64,000 nt of DNA from Azoarcus_F sp048158365 (GTDB lineage: Bacteria; Pseudomonadota; Gammaproteobacteria; Burkholderiales; Rhodocyclaceae): NCBI GenBank assembly GCA_048158365.1, contig JBLLNL010000001.1; one strand, written 5' to 3'. Position numbers and translations under genes: made by a program. Each line of letters begins with the position of its first letter. The first letter of the stretch is position 1. This document shows positions 18,978 to 26,508 of this stretch, piece after piece. The notes beneath the pieces were generated by a model. It did no database searches. It had not been told where the DNA came from and saw only the letters and a list, made by a program, of their open reading frames with translations.

Positions 18978-19442
18978 CTACTCGCCCCCGAACGCCTGCC
19001 GCAGCGCCTCGACCCGTTTGCGATTCACGCCCAGATCCGAATGCCCGACCCGCGAGGCCGAGCGCACATGGATGAGGCCGTCACCGACGAAATGAAACTC
19101 CAGGTCGTCGACGAAGCGCATGATCTGCGTGGTGACCTCGACATGGAGGTAGTCGGCGTCGTCGCGGACGATGCGCTCGCCCGACAAGGTGCCGATCGCG
19201 GCGAGCAGGCGCGCGCGGGCGGCGTCACGGTTGCCCGTATAGCGGAATGGTTCGACCCGGTGCGACGAATCCTGAGCGAGGCTGGAAGCGCAGTTCGGGG
19301 AACTGGGGCAGGGTGAAAGTCGCCCCTCGGTCAAGCCGATGTTCTGCGGCCGCTCGGTCGCGCAGGCGGCCAGCAACAACAGGCACAGCGGCAGACAGCG
19401 TGCACTGCGCCGGACGCTGGCTCGGGACTCCGAAGGTTTCAT
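18978..19442 (-). CDS. DUF1499 lipoprotein
   Basis: A 154-residue protein with a lipoprotein signal (CLPLCLLLLAAC), whose lipobox cysteine would be lipidated. It is followed by the DUF1499 pattern: SPNCASSLAQDSSHRVEPF, then the ADYLHVEVTTQIMRFVDDLE core and DLGVNRKRVEALR near the end. DUF1499 proteins are widespread and of unknown function. I prefer the start at 19442 because the signal peptide then begins properly; an upstream ATG at 19493 would add 17 residues. Confidence 0.8.
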   Translation of the reverse strand: MKPSESRASVRRSARCLPLCLLLLAACATERPQNIGLTEGRLSPCPSSPNCASSLAQDSSHRVEPFRYTGNRDAARARLLAAIGTLSGERIVRDDADYLHVEVTTQIMRFVDDLEFHFVGDGLIHVRSASRVGHSDLGVNRKRVEALRQAFGGE

Positions 19443-19629
19443 CTTGGCTGGGACATCGCGGGTGCGCATGTGTTCCGCATCGGCGGTGGGCACCGGGGCT
19501 CATTGGTTCGCCTGCGTACGAATTGTCCGAGCGGCGTCCTGCCACTTCAGGTAGATTGAGGTCTGAAGCCGACAGGCTGGCCCCCGCCCACCGGCGCATG
19601 TGCGTCATCTGAACAGGATACCGGTAGCG

Positions 19630-22191
19630 ATGACCTCCGGCGAGACTCCCGCTCAGCAGCCCGTCGCCGCGCATCCCACGGCGCCGCGGCGTACGGTCGA
19701 TGTCATCGCGTGGATCGCGCTGTCCTGGGCGGTCTTCCAGTTGTGGGTGGCCTCACCGCTTCCGGTCGAGCTCGGAGTGCTGGTGTTCAGCGACACCAAG
19801 GTGCGCTCGCTGCATCTGGCCTTCGCGATGCTGCTCGCCTTCCTGCTGTATCCGGCACGCGGGGCCGTCATCGATCATCGGCCGCGGCCGCACGATATTG
19901 GTGTCGCGGTGGTGGCGGCCTTCTGCGCCGGCTATCTGTATCTATTCTATGCGCGTATCAGTGCCCACCCCGGCGAACCCGCCGGCTTCGATGTCGCGGT
20001 GGCACTGGTCGGAATCGTGCTGCTGCTCGAGGCCACCCGGCGCGTGCTCGGCCTGGCGATGGTGGTGCTGGCTGCGACCTTGCTCGCCTATGTGTTCTTC
20101 GGCGAGCATGCGCCCGACCTGATCGCGCACAAGGGCGCATCGCTGACCAAGGCGGCCAGTCATCTGTGGCTCACGACCCAGGGGGTGTTCGGTGTGGCGC
20201 TGGGGGTGTCGGCGGGCTTCATCTTTCTGTTCGTGGTGTTCGGGGCGCTGATGGAGGCGGCGGGCGGTGCGGCCTATCTGGTGCATAGCGCGCTCGCCGT
20301 TCTCGGGCATTTTCGCGGCGGTCCGGCCAAGGCGGCCGTCGGCGTGTCGGCCGCGACCGGTATGATCTCGGGATCGTCGATCACCAATGTGGTGACCACC
20401 GGTCCGCTGACGATCCCGATGATCAAGCGCGTCGGTTATCCGCCGGAGAAGGCCGCCGCAATCGAGGTCGCCTCGTCGGTCAATGGCCAGGTGATGCCCC
20501 CGGTGATGGGGGCGGCGGCGTTCCTGATGGTCGAATATGTCGGTATCCCCTACCTGGACGTGCTCAAGCATGCGCTGATCTCGGCGCTGATCGCATACTT
20601 CGGGCTGCTCTACATCGTGCATCTGGAGGCGGTGAAGGCCGACCTGCGCGGCCTGGCGCGTTTTCGGCCGCGCTACTGGCAGCGTTCGGTGATGCGCTTT
20701 ACCGTCGGTGCCGCGGTGCTCGGCGCCATCGCGGGGGGAGTGTCGCTGACGACGACGCTGATCCGGGAAGTCGCGCCGGGTGCGATGCTGCCGGCGGTGG
20801 CCGGTCTGTTGCTGATCGCGTATCTGCTGTTGTTGCGCATCGGCGCCCGCCACCCGCTGCCGGGCGACGACGGTGCCGCGTCGCTGGCCCATACCCCCGA
20901 TCCCGGTCCGACGCTGAAATCGGGCCTGTACTTTCTGCTTCCTATCGGCTTGCTGGTCTGGAATCTGATGATCGAACGCCTGTCGCCGACCCGTTCGGCC
21001 TTCTGGGCCACCGCCTTCCTGATTTTCGTCGTGCTCACCCAGCGTCCGCTGCAGGCCTGGCTCCGGGGCGAAGCGCACCGGCTGTGGTCGGCGTTCCGGC
21101 AGGGGGCGACCGAATTACGGACCGGTCTGGTCAATGGTGCGCGCAGCATGGTCACGGTCGCGATCGCCACCGCGACCGCCGGCATCGTCGTCGGTACCGT
21201 CACGCTGACCGGCATCGGCCTGGTGATGACCGAGGTGGTCGAGGTCCTGACCGCCGGCAACGTGCTGCTGATGCTGATCATGGTCGCGCTGATCTGTCTG
21301 GTGCTCGGAATGGGGCTGCCGACCACGGCCAACTACATCGTCGTGTCCTCGTTGATGGCGCCGGTCATCGTCACGGTGGGCGCGCAGAACGGGCTGCCCG
21401 TGCCGCTGATCGCCGCCCACCTGTTCGTGTTCTATTTCGGACTGCTGGCCGATGTGCTCCCGCCCGGCGGGCTCGCCTCGTATGCGGCGGCGAGCATCGC
21501 CGGCGCAAATCCGTTGCGTACCGGCATCATCGCGTTCCGCTACTCGATGCGGATGGCCTTGCTGCCGTTCATGTTCGTGTTCAATCCGCAGCTGTTGCTG
21601 ATCGGCGTGCAGGGCGTCGGCCATGCGCTGCTGACGGTCGCGAGCGCGACGCTTGCCGGCTTCGTGTTCATCTCCGTCAATCAGGCCTGGCTGATCGTGC
21701 GTTGCCGGACCTCCGAGCGGCTGGTGCTGATGCTCGCGACCATCATGCTTTTCTATCCGGCCCTCTTCATGGATCGTGTTCATGCACCCTTCCAGCAACT
21801 GACCGGCGAAGCGGTTGCGCAAGCGGTGGTCCAGGCCGGGCGCAACGAGCGCATCCGGATCCTCTACGAGGGCGTGACGCTGGAGGGGCGCGGAGTGAAC
21901 GGCGTGATCCTGCTGCCGCTCGGTGCGCCCGGGCAGGATGCCGCACAGCGGCTTGCGTTCAGTGGATTGAATGTGGTCGAGGACGAGGCGGGGTTTGGCG
22001 TGCAGGGGGTGCGCTTCGGCAGCACCGCCGCCAAGCTCGGCCTGGGACCCGGCTTTAGGATCACCGCGGTCGAAGTGCCGGCGGAGCGGCCGGCACCGGA
22101 ATGGATATTCGTGCCGGCGCTGATGCTGATTGCGTGGGTGGTGCGCCGGCAGTTGCGCCGGCGCGACGCGCTCGAACCTGCGCACGGGTGA
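19630..22191 (+). CDS. Fused TRAP transporter permease (4TM/12TM, DUF3394 tail)
   Basis: An 853-residue inner-membrane protein joining the small (DctQ-like) and large (DctM-like) TRAP subunits, the form normally paired with TAXI-type binding proteins. DctM-type signatures are visible in the GVSAATGMISGSSITNVVT and MGLPTTANYIVVSS segments. The last 100 or so residues, with LYEGVTLEGRGVNGVILLPL and a PDZ-like turn, correspond to DUF3394. Such systems import organic acids with a sodium or proton gradient. No TAXI solute-binding gene lies next to it, so the partner must be elsewhere or lost. The start at 19630 removes ten atypical residues. Confidence 0.9.
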   Translation: MTSGETPAQQPVAAHPTAPRRTVDVIAWIALSWAVFQLWVASPLPVELGVLVFSDTKVRSLHLAFAMLLAFLLYPARGAVIDHRPRPHDIGVAVVAAFCAGYLYLFYARISAHPGEPAGFDVAVALVGIVLLLEATRRVLGLAMVVLAATLLAYVFFGEHAPDLIAHKGASLTKAASHLWLTTQGVFGVALGVSAGFIFLFVVFGALMEAAGGAAYLVHSALAVLGHFRGGPAKAAVGVSAATGMISGSSITNVVTTGPLTIPMIKRVGYPPEKAAAIEVASSVNGQVMPPVMGAAAFLMVEYVGIPYLDVLKHALISALIAYFGLLYIVHLEAVKADLRGLARFRPRYWQRSVMRFTVGAAVLGAIAGGVSLTTTLIREVAPGAMLPAVAGLLLIAYLLLLRIGARHPLPGDDGAASLAHTPDPGPTLKSGLYFLLPIGLLVWNLMIERLSPTRSAFWATAFLIFVVLTQRPLQAWLRGEAHRLWSAFRQGATELRTGLVNGARSMVTVAIATATAGIVVGTVTLTGIGLVMTEVVEVLTAGNVLLMLIMVALICLVLGMGLPTTANYIVVSSLMAPVIVTVGAQNGLPVPLIAAHLFVFYFGLLADVLPPGGLASYAAASIAGANPLRTGIIAFRYSMRMALLPFMFVFNPQLLLIGVQGVGHALLTVASATLAGFVFISVNQAWLIVRCRTSERLVLMLATIMLFYPALFMDRVHAPFQQLTGEAVAQAVVQAGRNERIRILYEGVTLEGRGVNGVILLPLGAPGQDAAQRLAFSGLNVVEDEAGFGVQGVRFGSTAAKLGLGPGFRITAVEVPAERPAPEWIFVPALMLIAWVVRRQLRRRDALEPAHG

Positions 22192-22212
22192 GCGCGGCGC
22201 CCGCCGCTTCGG

Positions 22213-23247
22213 TCAGGGCGCGCTGATCACGCGATTGCGGCCGCTGCTCTTGGCTTCGTACAAGGCTTTGTCCGCGCGGTCGAACAGGGTGTCCAGGGTG
22301 TCGTTGCCGGTCCTCGCGGCAACGCCCACCGAGATCGTGAAAGGCGAGATCGCGAGCTTGTCGTGACGCCGGATCAGCCGCAGCTTCTCGATGGTCTGGC
22401 GGACGTTCTCGCCCACCGAGCGGGCCAGTTCGGGCGAGGCCCCTGACAGCAACACGATGAATTCTTCGCCGCCGAATCGCACCGATACTGAGTCCTCCGG
22501 CGTCACGCTCCTGATGGTTTCGGCCACCTTGCGGATGACGACATCGCCGATCGCGTGACCGTAGGTGTCGTTGATCTTCTTGAAATGATCGATGTCCAGG
22601 ACCAGCATCGCGGCTGGCCCGTCCGGCGACAGTCCGAACACGCGCGCCATCTCGAGCTCCATGCCGCGGCGGTTGAACAGTCCAGTCAGCGGATCAGTGA
22701 TCGACTCGCGCCGGTGCTTCTCGAGTTCGCTGCGCAGACTTCTGGCTTCCTGCTCGGTCGACTCGAGGTTCTTCTGCAGATTTTCGTTATCTACGCTGGC
22801 TGCGACCGCTGCCTTCAGCAGGTTCTGCGCGATCGTCTTCAGGTTGCTCGGATCCTCGGCACGCTTGAGTTGCGTGATGTTCTCGGACAGGGAGTCCTTG
22901 AGTCCGGTCGCGCTGCGGTCGGCCTCGCGCAGATTGTCGATCAGGCCGCCGAGCAGCCGCTCCATGTCTTCCCCCATGCCGCGAAACTGGCGAAAGCTCT
23001 CCGCGACGATGAAGCGCTCGTACAGGTCCCGCACGAAGAACGTATCGAAGGTCTTGCCGGACGCGATGCAGTCGTCGATGGTCTTCGCCAGTTCGGGATT
23101 GTTACCCTGAAGGTACTCGTGCGCTACCCAGTAGTGGATCGGCGAGGCCGACAGAGCGTGCTGTGCGAGGAAATCCAGGACCTGAACGCCGGGTTCGGGA
23201 TGCTGCCTGTTCATGCCGATTGTGACTGCGTCGTCTGCTTTATCCAT
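22213..23247 (-). CDS. Diguanylate cyclase (GGDEF domain)
   Basis: 344 residues. The C-terminal 165 form a GGDEF domain with DPLTGLFNRRG, the metal-binding LDIDHFKKINDTYGHAIGD and the active-site FGGEEF, so it should make cyclic di-GMP from GTP. No RxxD inhibitory site precedes GGEEF. The N-terminal half is soluble and helical with a coiled coil (about residues 135-175); it is the unnamed sensor region seen in several stand-alone cyclases. No membrane segment, so cytoplasmic. ATG at 23247; MNRQHPEPG twelve codons on is a possible alternative. Confidence 0.92.
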   Translation of the reverse strand: MDKADDAVTIGMNRQHPEPGVQVLDFLAQHALSASPIHYWVAHEYLQGNNPELAKTIDDCIASGKTFDTFFVRDLYERFIVAESFRQFRGMGEDMERLLGGLIDNLREADRSATGLKDSLSENITQLKRAEDPSNLKTIAQNLLKAAVAASVDNENLQKNLESTEQEARSLRSELEKHRRESITDPLTGLFNRRGMELEMARVFGLSPDGPAAMLVLDIDHFKKINDTYGHAIGDVVIRKVAETIRSVTPEDSVSVRFGGEEFIVLLSGASPELARSVGENVRQTIEKLRLIRRHDKLAISPFTISVGVAARTGNDTLDTLFDRADKALYEAKSSGRNRVISAP

Positions 23248-23357
23248 TCGAGAGCGTCCTGCGCTTCGGGGTTATCAGGGATGGGGTGTCGAGGTCCGAT
23301 CAGAAGAAAATGTCTGTAGCCAGTGGTTCCGCGGCTGCGGTCGGGTTGCCGTCCGGG

Positions 23358-23582
23358 TCAGCGCGGGTTGTGCGGCGCGACCTTTTGGGCCTGCGCGCGG
23401 CGCTGCTCGTCCTTCGCTCTCTTGACCGTCAGAAAGAGTTTGCCGGCTGCAAGCAGGTTGGCGAAGCCGACCAGAAGGGCCTGCCAGATCGGGATGTCCT
23501 GGCCTTTGATGGCGTAGTGCGCGAGCAGGCCGAACATCGCAACTGCGACCAGTAACAGAATGATTATATCTCGTCGAAACAC
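23358..23582 (-). CDS. Small two-TM membrane protein
   Basis: 74 residues, begins with GTG after a good GAGAGGA seven bases upstream. Two hydrophobic segments (IIILLLVAVAMFGLLAHYAI and WQALLVGFANLLAAGKLFL) are followed by a charged Lys/Arg/Gln tail. Unknown function. It precedes the diguanylate cyclase by 110 bp on the same strand and could share its transcript. Confidence 0.6.
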   Translation of the reverse strand: MFRRDIIILLLVAVAMFGLLAHYAIKGQDIPIWQALLVGFANLLAAGKLFLTVKRAKDEQRRAQAQKVAPHNPR

Positions 23583-23785
23583 GGGCCATCCTCTCGTCGC
23601 GTGGCGGTCGGGCCGCCAAGGCCCATGTCGCGAAGACGCGTGCTGAGCCTGCCGATTCTCATGCCGTCAAGTCATGAATGTGCGCAAGTATCCGGATATT
23701 GTTGATCAAGATCAATCAAAGTCGTTGGATCGACGCAGTTTCTTGGTCCGAAATCGCAGGAGGGCAAGCCGGGCGGGGGCGCAGG

Positions 23786-24715
23786 TCACAGGCGCATCGC
23801 ACGCTGATTCGGCCGTGGCGGCACGGTGGTCGGCAGCGACAGCGTGCGCTCCTCGCCGGCGTACCAATACACGATTTGCGCCCGCTCGCCGGCGACGGTG
23901 CGTCGGACCAGTTCCAGAAAAACCATCGGCTTGTCCGGCGCATCGCCATTGACTTCGACGACCAGTGTGCCCGGGTTCATGCCCGCGTAGGCGGCCAAAC
24001 CGGTGACGGCGGTGACCAGTACCCCGGGCGTATCCGGCAGACGCAGCGCATCGCGCAGCGCCGGGGTCGCTTCGACTACCGTGATACCGAGCGCGGTGGC
24101 CACCTGATCGCGGGCAAGTCCGTCGAACTGCAGACCCGCCCCGCCGTGCAGCACGCTGGGTGCGACCCGGATCGCGGCACCAGTGCGTGCGGCCAGCGCG
24201 AGCGCGTCGCTCGGTCGCGCATCGATGCGCACCAGCCGCGCGTCCGGCCCCACCCGGACTTCGAGCGCACCGTGGTAGATGCCGTCGCGCAGGGCGTCCA
24301 CCACCACGCTTTCCAGCGTGCCGGAGAGCTTGTCGATCACGTCGCGCAGCAGGTCATGCGTCATCGGACGTGGTGGGGTGATGCCCTGCTGCGCGAGCAG
24401 GATGGCCCGTGCTTCGGGCGGTCCGATGAAGATCGGCACCATGTCCCCGGACTCGGGTTCGCGCAGCAGCACGACCGGCGTGTCGGTCCCGCTCAGCACT
24501 GCGACCGTCGCGAGTTCGACCGGTATCAGCGCGTCGCTCGGGAGCGCGAGTTCGCGTGCGCCGATCGCCGGGGCCAGCATCAGCAGCGCGAGCAGCACCG
24601 GGAGCAGCCTTGCGATCGCGTGCAGCACCGGCCCGCACCGAAGCCGCGCATCGGGCAGCGACAGGATGTCCGTGTCGGATCGGCGTTTCCGTGAGGGCAC
24701 TGGGGTCTGCGTCAT
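23786..24715 (-). CDS. Membrane-anchored bifunctional-nuclease-domain (DUF151) protein with PDZ
   Basis: 309 residues. A basic N-terminus and a signal-anchor-like segment (LLPVLLALLMLAPAIG) are followed by a BFN/DUF151 domain (LREPESGDMVPIFIGPPEA, then RIDARPSDALALAARTGAAI). At the C-terminus a PDZ-like module carries VLVTAVTGLAAYAGMNPG. BFN domains are named after plant proteins with RNase/DNase activity; a role for this extracytoplasmic form is not established. The start at 24715 has GAGGAGA six bases upstream and removes 55 implausible residues of the longer frame. Confidence 0.82.
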   Translation of the reverse strand: MTQTPVPSRKRRSDTDILSLPDARLRCGPVLHAIARLLPVLLALLMLAPAIGARELALPSDALIPVELATVAVLSGTDTPVVLLREPESGDMVPIFIGPPEARAILLAQQGITPPRPMTHDLLRDVIDKLSGTLESVVVDALRDGIYHGALEVRVGPDARLVRIDARPSDALALAARTGAAIRVAPSVLHGGAGLQFDGLARDQVATALGITVVEATPALRDALRLPDTPGVLVTAVTGLAAYAGMNPGTLVVEVNGDAPDKPMVFLELVRRTVAGERAQIVYWYAGEERTLSLPTTVPPRPNQRAMRL

Positions 24716-24886
24716 GTCGGGTCTCCTCGTGGCGATCGGGCGGTGGTGCCGTGGGCCCGGCCGGCGTCCCTGCCGACGTCGGAACCGCAATACCGGGCGA
24801 TTGGCGTCGGCATCGGGAATGTCGCCACAACAATTGTTCAGAGCGTCACTGCGGGTCATGGGTTCCATCGTGCGCCGCATGAAGCC

Positions 24887-25078
24887 GCGAGCGGGAGGGG
24901 ACGGCCGCCCTGACGGCTCCGACGGCCACTCGCGCTGCCGCTGTAAGGCTCGCTTCGCTGCGGGCCTCGAACTCGCGCTGGCGCGCTCAGACAGCGAGGC
25001 CCGCGGGCGCTACGCTCGCCGACAGCGGCATGCGCTCGGGCCGAGTCGCCGTCAGGGCGACCGTCCCCTCCCGCTCGC
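24887..25078. repeat. 192-bp nested inverted repeat
   Basis: Outer arms 24887-24917 and 25048-25078 are complementary at 30 of 31 positions (begins GCGAGCGGGAGGGGACGG). Inside are further pairing blocks: GCGCTGCCGCTGT with ACAGCGGCATGCGC, and GCGGGCCTCG with CGAGGCCCGC near the centre. The single strand could therefore fold into one long interrupted hairpin. It occupies most of the 499-bp gap between two divergent genes, where a terminator is not expected. No coding content is seen. Confidence 0.75.
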
Positions 25079-25214
25079 TTCGCCGCAGCGTGTTCATCGA
25101 TGGTCTTGCCAAGGTCATCGGTGCTTGTCTGCAGACCGGGGGTTCGCGCTACCATGCGCGTTTCCGCCGAGGGCCGAGCCTTTGCGTTCGCCCCGACCGA
25201 TTCGAGACCTGCCC

Positions 25215-26435
25215 ATGAGCACTGACATCAAGTTCGGACTGGATCGCCTGATCGAGGATGCCGCGCTGCGCCGGCCGCTCGCGGGCAAGCGGGTCGCGCT
25301 GCTCGCGCATCCGGCGTCGGTCACCCGTGATCTGACGCACGTGCTCGATGCGCTTGCGGCGCTTCCGGATCTCGACATCGTCGCCGCGTTCGGGCCGCAA
25401 CACGGGCTGCGCGGCGACAAGCAGGACAACATGGTCGAGTCGCCGGATTTCGTCGATCCGCGTCATGGAATCCCGGTGTTCAGCCTGTATGGCGACGTGC
25501 GCCGACCCACCGCGGCGATGATGGAGGCGTTCGACGTGTTGCTGGTCGACCTGCAGGATCTGGGTTGCAGGATCTACACTTTCATCACCACGCTGCGCTA
25601 CGTACTGGAGGCCGCCGCCGCGCATGGCAAGGCGGTATGGGTGCTGGACCGACCGAATCCGGTCGGCCGGCCGGTCGAAGGACTGACGCTGCGTGACGGC
25701 TGGGAGAGTTTCGTCGGTGCGGGGCCGATGCCGATGCGCCACGGCATGACCATGGCGGAACTCGCGCAGTGGTTCGTCGACACGCTGCGCCTCGACGTCG
25801 AATGCGAGGTCGTCCCGATGCAGGGCTGGTTGCCGGACGACGCGCCCGGGTTCGGCTGGCCGGGTGCGCAGCGCAGCTGGATCAATCCCAGTCCGAACGC
25901 GCCGAATGTGTCTATGGCGCGCTGCTATGCCGGCACCGTGATGCTCGAGGGCACCACGCTGTCCGAGGGGCGCGGTACGACGCGGCCGCTGGAGCTGTTC
26001 GGTGCGCCGGGTATCGATGCCATTGCCATACGTGCGCGCATGCAGGCGCTGGCGCCGGACTGGCTGCGCGGCTGCGTGCTGCGCGAGTGCTGGTTCGAGC
26101 CGACCTTCCACAAGCATGCCGGTCGGCTGTGCGCCGGACTCCAGATCCATGTCGAGGACCCGCGTCATTACGAGCATGCGGCGTTCAGGCCGTGGCGGCT
26201 GCAGGCGCTCGCGTTCAAGGCCTTGCGCCGGCTCCGGCCCGATTACCCGATCTGGCGCGATTTCCCGTACGAGTATGAATTTGAGCGGCGTGCGATTGAC
26301 CTGATCAACGGCAGCCCGCTGCTGCGCGAGTGGGTGGATGATGCGGCCGCGATGCCTGGCGACCTGGAACGGTTGGCCGCCGCCGACGAGGCGGCCTGGC
26401 GCGAGGCGCGTGCGCCTTTCCTGATCTACCGCTGA
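25215..26435 (+). CDS. namZ: DUF1343 protein, exo-beta-N-acetylmuramidase NamZ-like
   Basis: 406 residues spanning the whole DUF1343 family. Family landmarks are LLAHPASVTRD near the N-terminus, FGPQHGLRGDKQDNM, the VLLVDLQDLGCRIYTFITTL segment, VLDRPNPVGR, NPSPNAPNV and LEGTTLSEGRGTTRP. The characterised NamZ removes terminal MurNAc from peptidoglycan fragments during cell-wall recycling. No signal peptide is evident at this start, so a cytoplasmic location is possible. The ATG at 25215 gives a normal N-terminus; the frame extends upstream through the inverted repeat but that part is not coding-like. Confidence 0.88.
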   Translation: MSTDIKFGLDRLIEDAALRRPLAGKRVALLAHPASVTRDLTHVLDALAALPDLDIVAAFGPQHGLRGDKQDNMVESPDFVDPRHGIPVFSLYGDVRRPTAAMMEAFDVLLVDLQDLGCRIYTFITTLRYVLEAAAAHGKAVWVLDRPNPVGRPVEGLTLRDGWESFVGAGPMPMRHGMTMAELAQWFVDTLRLDVECEVVPMQGWLPDDAPGFGWPGAQRSWINPSPNAPNVSMARCYAGTVMLEGTTLSEGRGTTRPLELFGAPGIDAIAIRARMQALAPDWLRGCVLRECWFEPTFHKHAGRLCAGLQIHVEDPRHYEHAAFRPWRLQALAFKALRRLRPDYPIWRDFPYEYEFERRAIDLINGSPLLREWVDDAAAMPGDLERLAAADEAAWREARAPFLIYR

Positions 26436-26449
26436 GCACGGCCATCACC

Positions 26450-26496
26450 GGCGCGGATCCGGCAGTCGCGAGCAGCGCAACTGCCGGATCCGCGCC
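26450..26496. terminator. Bidirectional hairpin between convergent namZ and maeB
   Basis: Perfect 17-bp inverted repeat GGCGCGGATCCGGCAGT / ACTGCCGGATCCGCGCC with a 13-nt loop, centred in the 73-bp gap between two converging genes. There is no flanking T-run on either strand. Position and stem strength suggest a shared transcription end. Confidence 0.65.
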
Positions 26497-26508
26497 CAGG
26501 CTTGAAGA

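Noticed and set aside
24279..25214. Upstream extension of the namZ frame through the inverted repeat
   Set aside because: The added N-terminus has no resemblance to DUF1343 proteins and overlaps the BFN gene antisense. The ATG at 25215 is consistent with the family.
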